Below are positions 47,565 to 58,282 of a stretch of DNA of 64,000 nucleotides, piece after piece. The DNA is from Dactylonectria macrodidyma (taxonomy: Eukaryota; Ascomycota; Sordariomycetes; Hypocreales; Nectriaceae), in contig JAGMUV010000007.1 of the NCBI GenBank assembly GCA_020744425.1, positions 1,674,001 to 1,738,000 of the forward strand, read 5' to 3'. Made by a program: the position numbers and the translations under genes. Numbering within the stretch: position 1 is the first letter of the stretch; the number at the start of each line of letters is the position of its first letter. The notes beneath the pieces are model-generated. The model was not told the DNA's origin. It saw nothing but the letters and a program-made list of their open reading frames with translations, and ran no database searches.

Positions 47565-48074
47565 ATGTCTCCCTTCAAATACCTGGTGCTGTTCTGTTCT
47601 TTGGCAACGGCTGCCGTCCTCCCCCGGGCTGTAAAAGACGTACCAGCTGGCGCTTGCTGCTTCACTCTCCATGACACTTCTACTGGTGATATCGTACAGC
47701 AAAACAAAGACAGTGGCTTCCTTTACCTCAATGGGGGGCAACCTAATGGCTGGTACTGCATCAACCTATCCAACTCTCAGAACATCCTGCTGGATGACTT
47801 CAACAATGCATGCTTCCTTGCTCCGGATGGTCTGTTTCAGTGTCTCGACCCAACCATCGGTCCCAATTCTTGGACCTTGAAGAAGAGTGGCAGCAACACA
47901 CTGCTTGCCCATGACGGAAGCACAACCTTTACTTCATGCCCTGGCAAGCCCAGTGGCCGGCTACTATACGGAACCAAGTCTGGCGATACCTCACAATGCA
48001 AGAAGATTACTCTCAAGGCCAAGGGCTTTACAGGGACCTGCAAGAGCTTTTCCGCTCGTTCTTTGGAGGAATAG
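47565..48074 (+). CDS. Small secreted cysteine-rich protein
   Basis: Single-exon ORF of 169 aa with an N-terminal signal peptide (MSPFKYLVLFCSLATAAV; hydrophobic core, small residues before the likely cut at about residue 17) followed by Pro-Arg, a possible Kex2-type site. The mature part has eight cysteines (ACC, WYC, NAC, FQC, TSC, SQC, GTC), enough for four disulfides. GWYCINL and SWTLKKSGSN suggest a beta-rich fold. I do not recognise the family. Size, secretion and cysteines fit a fungal effector or cell-wall-associated protein; function is not known. The preceding leader is long and rich in CCA/CTT words, as in strongly expressed secreted-protein genes. The next ORF follows in the same direction after 114 bp. 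Confidence 0.82.
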   Translation: MSPFKYLVLFCSLATAAVLPRAVKDVPAGACCFTLHDTSTGDIVQQNKDSGFLYLNGGQPNGWYCINLSNSQNILLDDFNNACFLAPDGLFQCLDPTIGPNSWTLKKSGSNTLLAHDGSTTFTSCPGKPSGRLLYGTKSGDTSQCKKITLKAKGFTGTCKSFSARSLEE

Positions 48075-48188
48075 GCACCTGCAGCGGCACCAGGGCCCTG
48101 TGAGCCTGGATGGTTTCTTCTCAACCCCAACGCCATTGATGTTGTTGGTGATTGGCACTGTGATGCGGATTCTGTCCGCCAAAAAGAC

Positions 48189-48668
48189 ATGGCGGTCATC
48201 TCGGAAAACACAACTACAACTTTCAGCTTTCAACTTCCGTCTGAATTTCCTCCTTTTCAAAGACACCAGGCAGGTTTCTTTGAACGCGAACCGACACGCG
48301 TTACTTCATGTGGTCTTTTCTTCCATCTCCCTTATTGCAGCGATCTTCCCTATGGCTATCCTTGCTACGAGTGGACCGGGACGGTACAGCAAACTCTCTC
48401 AGATTCAGGCATGACCTGGGAGCGTCTCGGTGAAACCGAGGAACACATCACTTCAGTTGGCGCTCCCAAGATCAAGGCCATTCCAGGCCAACGTGTCTTG
48501 ATCGGCATCTTCGACTGCTCGCCACCCATGCTTCAAGATTTTACCAGCATGGTTGCCTTCCGTGCAAGAGGTCTGAACAATTGGAGCCTCAAATATGCAC
48601 AGGCAGGTGTCGGGAATCATTGGCATGACGGAATTGGAGCTTTTATTCACCCCTGTGCAAACAGTTGA
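48189..48668 (+). CDS. Unrecognised 159-residue protein
   Basis: Open frame of 159 codons from an ATG at 48189. The region about 50-155 looks like a real protein: CGLFFHLPYCSDLPYGYPCY, ETEEHITSVGAPKIKAIPGQ, VLIGIFDCSPPMLQDFTSMV and NNWSLKYAQAGVGNHWHD, with mixed composition and five cysteines. No family is recognised and there is no signal peptide at this start. It lies 114 bp after the secreted protein in the same direction, so it may be a separate gene, part of a longer spliced gene whose first exon is elsewhere, or a decayed remnant. In the overlapping frame, LLHVVFSSISLIAAIFPMAI resembles a signal sequence, so a different splice form is possible. Confidence 0.42.
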   Translation: MAVISENTTTTFSFQLPSEFPPFQRHQAGFFEREPTRVTSCGLFFHLPYCSDLPYGYPCYEWTGTVQQTLSDSGMTWERLGETEEHITSVGAPKIKAIPGQRVLIGIFDCSPPMLQDFTSMVAFRARGLNNWSLKYAQAGVGNHWHDGIGAFIHPCANS

Positions 48669-48800
48669 CCAGCATGGTCCAGCTGCAGGTTCTTGCACGG
48701 AATTTCTTGTATATATTTTTATCATTATTGCTCACAGCAGTCATAGCCAAACAGTAAAAATTTCGTAAACTTCCATGAAGTTCTATCTTATGAGTGCCTC

Positions 48801-50858
48801 TTAAAGCTTTGACGATATTTCCGTCGGAGCCGTCGGAGCGTCGCCATAAACAATAGCAATGTCCCGAGCAAGCTCGTCACTCACTGACACCTTAGCCCTC
48901 TTCTCAACAACCCCCTTACTTTCCAAGAACCGAAGGAAGATATCCTGAGATATGGCATCTCCATCACTACCAGTATCCACATAGAGCAGTACTGAGACTA
49001 GCAAATCACCTACAGCCCAAAGGATTTCACGCGCGTCACCCATAAGCTCAGTTGCAGACTCTCGCATAATGCGATCCCTCAAGGTTCCCCATTCCTTTAT
49101 CGGATTCCAGCTATCAGGCTTTGTCACCTGTCCTCGGAAATCGAAGGCAGCTCTGATAGTTGCTTCAAGGGCATCTAGTGAATGACTGCCGCCCATGGGG
49201 TGCTTCAAGGCCCGGATAAAGTCTGTGCTGAGCACATCCGTTGTGCCCTCCCAGATGGGCAGAACGCTGCAATCGCGATGGAGCCGGGAGACGTTCAAGT
49301 ATTCCTGCTCATCGTTGAGAAGATAGCCGACACCTCCCAAGGACTCCATGCAGGAAAATAGAAGCGAGACGGCGGGCTTGCAGACGTAGGCCTTTGCCAG
49401 CTGTGTGAGAACCCTGAGAAGCGGCTCGGCTTGTTTCATTTGCGGGGTGAGCGCTTTGAGTGCTGGCGATGTAGCCGAACCGGGGGTTGCGGAATGCTCG
49501 GTGAGTCCGAGGACATAGGACGTGTAGATTGAGAGCAGCATGAGTCCTCGGTACTCTGAATGCATCTTAGCCAAGGTCCTCATGTGCAACGAGCTCTCGG
49601 TCAACTTCATCCGCGTTCCCTTGCCGCCGCCAACCACGCGAACCCGGGCATACGCGCGAGCAATTCCGAGACCACGGCCAACGTAGCTGACGGCCGAAAC
49701 GGTAGAATAAATGCGTGTCAGGTTGAGGATTTTGCTGATTTGGTGGATGCCGCGGCCTTCCTGGCCAATGAGCCAGCCGCGCATGTCTTCGAGGACCAGC
49801 TCGGCCGTCGGCAGCGGCTGCGTACCAGATTTGTTCTTGAGACGCGAGATTCGTACGCCGTTTAATGTCTCGCCGTCGGGCTTCGCGATGCCCGTCGAGG
49901 TAGTGGCGAGGGGGTCATATTTGCGCATTGGAGCTACAAACGTCGATACCCCGCCCTTGGGGGTGCGAGCCAGGAGAACCGTCATTCTAGAGTCCGTCGC
50001 AGAGGAGAACCACTTGAACCCGTTGATACTCCATGGTCCAAGAGGGATATCCTCCAGTTTCGAAGCAAGTTGCGTCTCAACACTGGGTTTGTACACGGCC
50101 GTCGTCTCGGTCAACGAAACGTCGCTTCCACCGGTGCGTTCCGTCATCCACTGCCCGCTCGTCCACGCATTGCGCGGCTCTCGTGAAATGAGATGTCGAA
50201 ACGCATTCTCAAACACCCTTTTCTCTTCATCTGAGAGCTTCGAAGCCAGTGCTGGAGTGGCGAGATGGGTCTGCAAAAGAGAAGCTGCGCCGTCCTGCAT
50301 CGCTGACGGGCACGTAACATTGGCACATGAGGCAGTCCACAACTGGATGCGAAGAAACTGATGCGGTCTTGAGAACGGGCCGTACGGTGTATCGTAGCCA
50401 GCAGCAACGATTCTGTGCAACTGTTTAGGCCATGCACAGCAACTACAACAAACACACCAGACTTACCCATGGGCTATCCCAAAATCCTGAAGTCCTCGCC
50501 AACCCTCACCCGTGACAAGGTCGCCCTTCCATTTTCCAAAGGCGTCACGGCCTGAGCCTTTGAGGTACGGCTTATTGTGCTCAGCATCGGTGATCCAGGC
50601 GAAGACTTGGTCAGACAGGACCTCATTTCCTAGTTGGGCAACCTCGGCCTCGACTTTGCTTGCTACCTCGGCGGAGAGAAAGACTGAATGAAATTAGCCA
50701 AGGGTGTGTCTTAAATCAAAGCCTATGTTCTTGGCCTTTCGTAAACAACTGGGATTCTCACGCTTGAAGCATCTCTGAAAGGTCGCATCGTCGTACACCT
50801 GGTTCTCCAGGACGGGCGACTGCTGAAAGAAGCCCTTGTCTGCGCTCGACGACTCCAT
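48801..50858 (-). CDS. AidB-like acyl-CoA dehydrogenase
   Basis: Exons from the start: 50858-50762, 50683-50467 and 50412-48801, giving 641 aa. The N-terminus FFQQSPVLENQVYDD is typical of the AidB branch. WMTERTGGSDVS is the flavin-contacting block, NGFKWFSSATDSRMTVLLAR follows, and ESLGGVGYLLNDEQEYLNVSRLHRDCSVLPIWEGTTDVL contains the family's IWEGT segment. Known: the acyl-CoA dehydrogenase superfamily oxidises acyl-CoAs with FAD. The AidB branch is linked in bacteria to protection of DNA from alkylation, with weak dehydrogenase activity; the fungal role is unknown. No clear peroxisomal signal: the C-terminus is SSKL-end, i.e. a Ser-Lys-Leu tripeptide, which is in fact a canonical PTS1 and suggests peroxisomal import. 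Confidence in family high, in substrate low. Confidence 0.9.
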
Positions 50859-51280
50859 GGCGAGCTCTCACACAGGGAGATTACTAGGTCATCCATACAC
50901 CACGAGCAATTCCGCAGGTGGTTTAAGTAGCACACCAAGTCTTCTATCACAAGTCTGGGGTAACATTCCCGCTGGCCATCTGACGTGGGGTAAGCCCCGG
51001 GTCAGCCGAGGCACTGCAACCACCAACATGCAACTTGGGCAGGCTGGGCGGAAGTCATTCCGCTAGAATGGTCCCATCCTAAGCCCCTGGTCAGCAACAC
51101 AATGGTGAAGCAATTTGGGAAGCTGAGTTGGTTGATAAGTAAAATGAGAAGAAGAAAAGGTTGGGTATGATTGGCATGGGCTTGGATCTAGGGTTGGCTT
51201 GCAGGTGTGTATGTTGCTCTCTTCCTGTACTTTTGCTGTCACTGGGGTGCTTACACGAGCCTACAACACATGCATACATA

Positions 51281-51305
51281 CACATACACACACACACACA
51301 CACAC
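51281..51305. repeat. (CA)n microsatellite
   Basis: About twelve CA units, one of them interrupted (CACATACACA then pure CA). Confidence 0.9.
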
Positions 51306-52269
51306 TGACACCCATGCATACATCAGACTGATCAAGAGTCTTTTAATTTGATTATCCAGTAATATATTTCCTCCCCTGGGTCATCTCGCCGCTTTCGAAA
51401 TGGTTGTTCCGAGGAGCTTTTGAGAATGCATCGGCACCGGGCACATTTAGGGTCACTGCGTGGCCAGCATTGGTCTGCGATGGTGACAACCTTGAACAGA
51501 ACCACACCGAATCACAGATTTCTGAGTCCCAAAAAAAATTATTAATAATAATTTAAGTTTGAGGCTTTTCTTTGTTCTTTTTGTCTTTTAAGGCATGTCT
51601 CGGAATTATATTGAGGAAGGGGTTGCATGTCGCGATTGAATATCGGTAGTTATCCACTCCTCCAACCATGCACTCTCAATTCCAACACATGTCCAGTATC
51701 AAGGATCATGCTTCTATTAGGCAGCCCTCTTCATAGGCCATCTCGGAATAGTGGGTGTACAGAATCCCTTGCCAGCTGAACGAGAATCACTTTACACGGC
51801 TTTTCAGCGGGGGACATGGCGAGGCACAGCCAGGAGCCACAGAACGTGCGTATGCTTGTACAAGCCACTGCGAAAGTGGAGATGTGACTACAGACCCCGA
51901 TAAAGCCTATTCTACGTATGGCGACCTTTAGTTGTGAGAGTTGAGATGCACACTGTTAGTTAATGATATCAAATTATTTCATGAATGAGCGGTGCATCCA
52001 AGGATTGCAAATCACAGTCCGCCTTCCATTGCTCGGACCACCTTACACAAACTACAAAATATGGTCATGTGTGCTCCCTGTAGAGCCGGGAATAATCGCT
52101 GGGATTTCGTCATAGACCAAAATTCAACACGATAGCCCAGCCGCTATCCGAGAAACGAAGGAACGAAAATTCATCATACGAATATCTTGGCCTATGCCCG
52201 ATGGCGCAACATCGCGGGCAGGGAGTAATTTCGACGAACTGGTTTGCTGCCGGTGGCCTTGGCCGTCGC

Positions 52270-52288
52270 AAAAAAAAAAAAAAAAAAA
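52270..52288 (+). repeat. Poly-A run of 19
   Basis: An uninterrupted A19 in otherwise GC-balanced intergenic DNA. No target-site duplication or retrotransposon-like body was seen next to it. Confidence 0.9.
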
Positions 52289-52390
52289 GTCTTGGACGAT
52301 GTAATGAGGCCTCGCGAGTGCCGAAAGTGGGTTTTCTTGGCAAAGGCGTGGCATGACGGAAACGTATCTGGAGTGACGCGGCGTTGGGCT

Positions 52391-52446
52391 GGCTCGATCA
52401 GTCTTGGATGGGTTGGATCAGCCTTTTGGCCGGTTGGATCAGCCTT
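52391..52446. repeat. Imperfect 21-bp direct repeat
   Basis: GGYTSGATCAGYCTT-type unit at 52391, 52411 and 52432; the last two share ggttggatcagcctt exactly. Spacing is 20-21 bp. Confidence 0.75.
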
Positions 52447-53088
52447 GAGTGGCTTGTCTTGGATGCTTCTTCTGGTCGACAGTCATCTTGGACGGCTGGG
52501 ACGGCACCCGCCACAGTGTGGCCTATGGCCCCCTTGCAATGCCCTTCTTGGCTCTTCTTGATCCTCTCTTGGCCAGGCTTGGCCTCGCGACATCATTCGT
52601 GTTTCAGATCAAACTCCCAAAGCGCGTGGCCCAAGACCAGCGGCAGTACAATCCAGCACACCACCATTCCAGACTGGCCCTTGTCGCATGACCTCATCTG
52701 GACGCTTGCGACAGTGACCTAGATGAGCCACCAAAACCAGGCGTCACGGCCATGTCGACGTGTCGGTGTCCCACGCACCCCCCAAAGGCCATCGGGCTGT
52801 GGAAAACCGGCTTCAACATGTCTCCCAGACTGTGCGTCACGAGCTCCCCCAGGACCTGGGCCACATGAGCCAGATGGCAGTGATTGATTTTTGTGTATCA
52901 TTTTGTTGGGATACTTAATGCGTGGTGTTCCCGTCCGAGACATCGAGTTGAAGCATCAAACACAGCCAGTCCCTCAAGCAAACACATCTTACGAACACTT
53001 CTTCTCTCTCTCCAAGACCTTTCTCTAACTCCCCGGGTTCTCCCACAACCACCGCAACAAAACCCAAAACCTCCCAACTTAGGCTATC

Positions 53089-53662
53089 ATGGCTCTTGAT
53101 CGCATCGTCAGCATGGCCCTCCGCGCCGCGGAGCTGGTCTTTGCCGCCATCGTTGCCGGTGTTACTGGCGAATACCTCCACAAGTCCAACGCCAGCAGTT
53201 GGGACCTGGGACGCTTCATCTACACCGAAGTGGTTGCTGCGCTCTCCATACTCTTCGCCCTGCTGTGGCTGATCCCCTTCTCGGGCACATTTATCCACTG
53301 GCCCGTGGACGTCTTTATGAGCATCCTGTGGTGGATCTCCTTTGGTCTGCTTGTCGACGTAAGTAGTTCACCATCACTTACATGTCTTCCATGTCTTCCA
53401 AGGCTTCCCTTGCTGACAATATCCTTAACAGTTGATTGGTACGGGTTGCGGTGGCATCTTCAACTGGGACAACGTTGCTCCCCGCGGAGACCAGTGCGGC
53501 AAGTTCAAGGCTGACATCGCCTTTGCCTTCCTGTCCGCCCTGCTGTGGCTTGTGTCCGCCCTTGTCGGCTTCTTCTGGGTCCAGAGGCGCGAGCGCCGTG
53601 TCGCCAGAGCCGACGCTGCCCACGCCCGTCGCGGCCACTGGTACCGCCGTAGCCGTGTCTAA
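53089..53662 (+). CDS. MARVEL-like four-span membrane protein
   Basis: Exons 53089-53358 and 53432-53662 give 166 aa. Four hydrophobic helices are visible: about 9-28 (ALRAAELVFAAIVAGVTG), 47-65 (VVAALSILFALLWLIPF), 70-95 (around VDVFMSILWWISFGLLVDL) and 122-142 (AFAFLSALLWLVSALVGFF). A short Cys-containing loop (TGCGGIFNWDNVAPRGDQC) lies before the last helix. The C-terminus is Arg-rich (QRRERRVARADAAHARRGHW) and should face the cytosol. Known: MARVEL proteins, including fungal Nce102-like proteins, organise membrane domains and vesicle traffic. Assignment rests on topology and the WNxxxxxGxxC loop; it is not Nce102 by sequence. Confidence 0.8.
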
Positions 53663-55247
53663 GTCGGAGGCGTACTAGACCGGACGGTTCATCCCGAAGG
53701 GTCTCAGGTGCCCCAGCACTAATATTGGATACGCAAAGTCCTCCATACTGGATATGGACGGAAGCAGAGAGAAGGCTGTGAGACTTGGTATTTCCTTGAT
53801 TCTGATCTGATGGGAATTTGGGTAATTCGGTGTCTCATTTCTTGGCAATGACAGGAACGTTTCTGATGGCTCACGAAACAACACTACATCTACAGTACTC
53901 ATTTTTTCCCCTTGCACTGTATTTTTAACCCTAATATCATATGATACCACATGCAAAATGACACAATACTTATCCTCATCGCACAATTTGTACCATGCTG
54001 TGTTCTCTAAAATGTGGCAGTTAAGAGTGGTTGCTTACCCATGCATGTTTCCCACTGACTAAAGGTAAAGTGGGCAATCTTCCAGCGCGGGATCTACCAT
54101 GACTTCTTAGACTACGTAGATATTTTTAGGTTAATGCCATTCTATTCAAGAATCATGGGATTTCCCTTTCGCCACAAAGTTAGCAGTTGAGAGGCCTCAC
54201 CGGCAATTGAGATCTGTCATTCTGTGACTTGAAGCCCTTCAGACAGAGCTTCTTTCGGTACCTGAAGAGAAGAAGGCTCTGCCATCGAGATCTGCACCCA
54301 TCTGACCCCTTGTCCTACTGCGTCACTAGACGCAGGGATGTCCCAGAACCAATCATGCGTCAAGGGAGCTGGCCGAATGGGCACGCAAGCCCGCCTTGAT
54401 AAAAGAGTAGCCGTCATTGTGGCACCTGTAACCAGGATTTTCTTCCCGAAAACATGCAGAGTTCGAGAATCGCAGGTCGGGAAATTGTCTAGAACGTGAT
54501 GGAAAAATCCTCGACCACTCATTCGCATGCGCCACGACATCTATGATGCAACCCTGAGGCGTTCGTTGCGGGGAAGGTTGAAGCTGACGCCACATCAGCC
54601 ACAGTTTTGCAAACCTGTCCTAACCATGATCGGATCGACGGAGCACCTGCGTCACTAGACTGTCGAGCATGTACGAAAGACCGTTGCAACTTTGGTTCCA
54701 TCATCATCGACATTTGTCCCGCCATACCCTCCCGTGCTCCACATGATCCTTGGCGGATAACGGCATCAAGAGTTTTTGCTCTGCCCCTCGTACAAGCGTG
54801 CGTCGTCAACGTCACTTACCCGCAGATATGACGATGAGATATCCTCAACCGGAGCCATACGACGGGTTCAGAGCCAATGACAGCCGCCTAGCCATGAGCA
54901 TGGTTTGCGGGTATTGGATGAGAACCACGGATCTGTACGATCGCAAACGCCATGACGCGGGATGAAGTAAGTGGTAGGTGAAGAATCGTCTGAGTTGAGC
55001 TTAGCAGCCGGTAATCCACCCATGCGTCTCGGGACACATCCAGGATTTGAAGCTTCAACTTCGAGAACACAGGGTCTTGAGAGCAACGTGTTCAGTATAT
55101 AAGATCCAGGAGTTCCCGGCTTCAACCATTCGAATCATTATCATCATCAACAGCTCACAACCACATCCTCAAAGATACCCAAGCAACCTTTCAAGACACT
55201 CACATCAAACATACATCACTACTCAACAACCAAACACTCCATTCATC
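53663..55247. other. Intergenic, promoter of the hydrophilin-like gene
   Basis: 1.6 kb without a supported gene. A clear TATA box is at 55096-55103, about 150 bp before the ATG at 55248, followed by an A/C-rich leader. Confidence 0.55.
55096..55103 (+). promoter_or_regulatory. TATA box of the hydrophilin-like gene
   Basis: The word tatataag lies about 150 bp before the start codon, with an A/C-rich leader after it. This is typical of strongly induced fungal stress genes. Confidence 0.65.
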
Positions 55248-56665
55248 ATGTCTTCTCTCGTCAACAAGGTCAAGGAGGCCCTCCACTCCGACAAGGACAA
55301 GACTTCCGAGGTCCCCGAGGGTACCCACGGCACTCACAACAGCCGCGCCGCCAATGCTGCTGACCCTCGCATCGATTCTGACCGAGACCATCGTGCTGCC
55401 CACAACCTGGCAGGCACCGGCACGCACACTGGCACGCACACTGGCACGCACACTGGCACGCACACCGGCTCCGGCCAATACACCACTGATAGCCGACCTT
55501 TCGGTACTACAGATGGCACTGCCACCAGGACCGATGGCCCTCACAACTCTAACCTCCTGAACAAGGCCGACCCCCGTGTCGACTCTGATCGCGACCACAG
55601 CACCAACTTGGGAGCCAATCCCCATGGCACTTCATCCACTGGCGCCTATGGTTCCTCCAACACCCACTCTAACACCCACTCCAGCGCCATTGGCGGCAAC
55701 CACGGTGCTCTCGGCGGCTCCAACACCACACACTCCACTGCTCTCGGTGGAACTCACGGTGGTCTCAGTGGTAACAACCAGCCTCTTCACCAAGGCACCG
55801 ACTCTCGACCCATTGGCACTACGGATGGCCCTGCCACCCGAACCGATGGTCCTCACAACTCCAACTTGTTGAACAAGGCCGACCCCCGAGTCGACTCTGA
55901 TCGTGACCACAGCAAGAACCTCGGAGCCAACCCCCATGGTACCTCAGGCGCTGGCACTGGTGCCTTTGGCTCCTCCAACACCCACTCCAGCGCGCTCGGC
56001 GGAAACCAAGGCGCACTTGGAGGTCACAGCACCACCAACACCGGCGGATACTCTGGCGGTATTCAGGAGGGATCCGTTGGCACTCACAACAGCCGAGTAG
56101 CCAATGCTGCCGATCCTCGTATCGACTCCGACCTGGACGGCAGCCGCACTTTGGGAAGCAACACCCAAGGAACCCACACTGGCGCCCACTCCGGTGCTTT
56201 CGGTAGCTCTACCGGAACCCACGGCACCTCCGCGACTACTCACGGTACCTCTCACACCGGTGGTCTAGGATCCTCAACTACCCACAACGCCGCCGCCACT
56301 GGCGGAGCTTACGGCACCGGCCCTGCCCCCACCACTGCCGGCCCTCACAAGTCGGACTTGTTGAACAAGGCCGATCCCCGCGTGGACAGCAACCTCGACG
56401 GCAGCAAGACGGTTGGCGGCGACAAGACCTTCCAGCGATCGTAAGTTGGAAATTCGACACTTCGCATCGGCAACCCCTTAACACTGCACGCAGAAACGAC
56501 ACAACATCGCCATACGCGCACAAGGATCCCACGGATGCAGCCCAAGTTCCTCCCTCGGTCTTGCAGCAGCACATCGGCGCACCTACCATCGCGCATGATG
56601 ATCACACCCATGACCGGGCTCGGAGACACAGTGTTTCGCACCAGGATGATCACCGGGGACTGTAA
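55248..56665 (+). CDS. Repetitive hydrophilin/LEA-like stress protein
   Basis: Exons 55248-56440 and 56494-56665 give 454 aa. After MSSLVNKVKEALHSDKDK the protein is almost entirely Gly/His/Thr/Ser/Asn/Asp, with no hydrophobic core, no cysteine and no signal peptide. A unit of about 20 residues, G-[TP]-H-N-S..ADPR-[IV]-D-S-[DN]-x-D, occurs five times (about residues 29-47, 97-116, 201-220, 279-297, 365-384). Between them are Gly/Thr/His linkers, including four GTHT repeats. Residues about 81-157 and 185-259 are a near-identical internal duplication. The ADPRVDSD-type motif is seen in many fungal stress-induced hydrophilic proteins; they are thought to act in desiccation or conidial tolerance, but function here is inference. 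The C-terminal exon is His/Asp-rich and lacks the repeat. Confidence 0.85.
55423..55467 (+). repeat. 12-bp coding repeat (ACTGGCACGCAC)
   Basis: Four nearly perfect in-frame 12-bp units encode Gly-Thr-His-Thr in the hydrophilin-like gene, so their number can change without breaking the frame. Confidence 0.85.
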
Positions 56666-57126
56666 TGGAGTTTGATTTATGAATCATGTATCATGAGCAC
56701 TCAATTTATTAAGTCTTATACCTAGTTAGTTGAGTTATGAATAGAAACTGTCAGCTTTAAAACTCGTCCTTCAATACGTGCTTGATTTTAGTTTCGTAAA
56801 CGTGGGATGATCGAACATTTAGTCTTCCAAGTATGGATATTGCTACCAGCATTATCATTCCGATGACAGTCCAAAGATAAATCCTCAAGGACTTGCCAGC
56901 GGTTATACACACGGCTAGGCGTACGGGGTAGCCTATACAAATCACCAAGTTTCAGTAAGGTGGTTAAACCGGTGGACCTTATCTAATCAGCCACATTTAG
57001 GCTACCCTAGACCATATATTCCCCATGACCCAACATCTCAACCTTCTTTCATCACCCACAACCTCACCGAAATCCCTTTAAAGACGCCGACATATATTGC
57101 AAGTTTCTGTTCATAATGCGCCGCCC
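56666..57126. other. Intergenic, hydrophilin to Atg5
   Basis: AT-rich 3' flank followed by the Atg5 promoter with a CA/CT-rich leader. No gene was seen. Confidence 0.55.
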
Positions 57127-58077
57127 ATGATGTCATCAATTATCCCGCAAACCCTCTGGAATGCCCGCATCCCGCTACACATCACCCACCCCGCCTCGCC
57201 GACGACGCCCTTCATCACTAGCATCCCGCGCTTCAGCTACTTGGCGCTGCTTCTGCCTCGCCTGTGCACCTTCTTCGACTCGCCGTGCTCGAGCTTCCAC
57301 TTTGAGGATGTGCAACTGAGGAACTTGGCCGTCGGGCTGCTGGTCGACCTCTACCAACCCCCCTTGCCCTGGAGACTGACGGTGAACGAGGGTGTCGGCT
57401 GGGACATTGCAGATACTTTCCTCAACTGCGTGAAGGAGGTGAGTTAACTGCTCTGATCAGCTGTCTTGTCGTGGCCGATGGCAGGATGCTTCCGGGCAAC
57501 ACCTAGGTGCTTCGAATGAGCCATTTTGTTATTTTTCTTAGTATTTCAAACGTCGCGATCTGGGCTATGTATCCTCGAATGGACAAAGCTGGTCTAGCCA
57601 ACTGACATGTCTGCCTAGGCTGACTTCATCCGCAACGGCAACGCCAACCAAATCATGAAGATGTCCAAAGATCACACCACCCAGCTCTGGAACTCGGTCA
57701 TCGACAACGACCACGCCGGATTCAACCGCATCAACACGCGTCTTCTCAACGCTCCCACCGCTCTCAAGCATGTCCCCGTCCGCGTCTATGTCCCATCCAC
57801 CCCCCATGGCACTGACGCCTTGGCTGCGTCCGAGCCTGGATCGTTCAAGGTCATCCAGTCCCTAATACCAGCTACCACCTCGAGCCGGAAACCTAAATTG
57901 CTAGGCCAGGCGCTCAAAGATGCCCTTCCCGGGCTATTCCCGAGCAGTCGAGATCCAATCCTGGCAAAAGTGGTGATGCACGGTGCCGCGGTGCCGTTTG
58001 AGGCGCCGCTTGAGGATTTGATGCGGGAGGCTTCGTACCCAGATGGATGGCTTTGTCTGGTTGTCGTTGTTTTGTGA
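57127..58077 (+). CDS. ATG5: Autophagy protein Atg5
   Basis: Exons 57127-57438 and 57619-58077 give 256 aa. IPQTLWNARIPLHITH opens the first ubiquitin-like domain, PRFSYLALLLPRL and VGLLVDLYQPPLPWRLTV follow. NCVKEADFIRNGNANQIMKM contains Lys103, which aligns with the Atg12-acceptor lysine of human ATG5 (Lys130, in CMKEAD). KDHTTQLWNSV begins the helical part, and the second ubiquitin-like domain ends with YPDGWLCLVVVVL. Known: the Atg12-Atg5 conjugate with Atg16 acts as the E3-like enzyme for Atg8 lipidation. The acceptor lysine lies one codon before the intron. Start is ATG-ATG at 57127/57130. Somewhat shorter than many filamentous-fungal Atg5 proteins, mainly in linker loops. Confidence 0.93.
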
Positions 58078-58282
58078 TGCGATTGCAGAGTTCGCGGGGG
58101 TATATCAAGGCGTGGCATGGACTGGCGTTAAAGGGAATAGTAGAAGCGTAAGATGACTTGGCTTCATACTTTATTGCTCTCGGATTATTGGATGGGGATC
58201 TATCGCAAGTTGAATTTAGTTAAGAAATGGTAGCATTCATGAAGGGCGATGATGACTCGAATGGGAAGAAACCGGCCATATA

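Larger units (their letters stand above)
50859..53088. other. Intergenic with microsatellites
   Basis: 2.2 kb without a supported gene. Contains a (CA)n run at 51281-51305, an AT-rich patch at 51535-51556, a 19-base poly-A at 52270-52288 and a 21-bp-period repeat at 52391-52446. The last 150 bp is a CCA/ACC-rich leader for the MARVEL-like gene. Confidence 0.55.

Noticed and set aside
54461..54480. agttcgagaatcgc as a possible tRNA B-box
   Set aside because: No matching A-box, acceptor stem or anticodon arm in the surrounding 90 bp.
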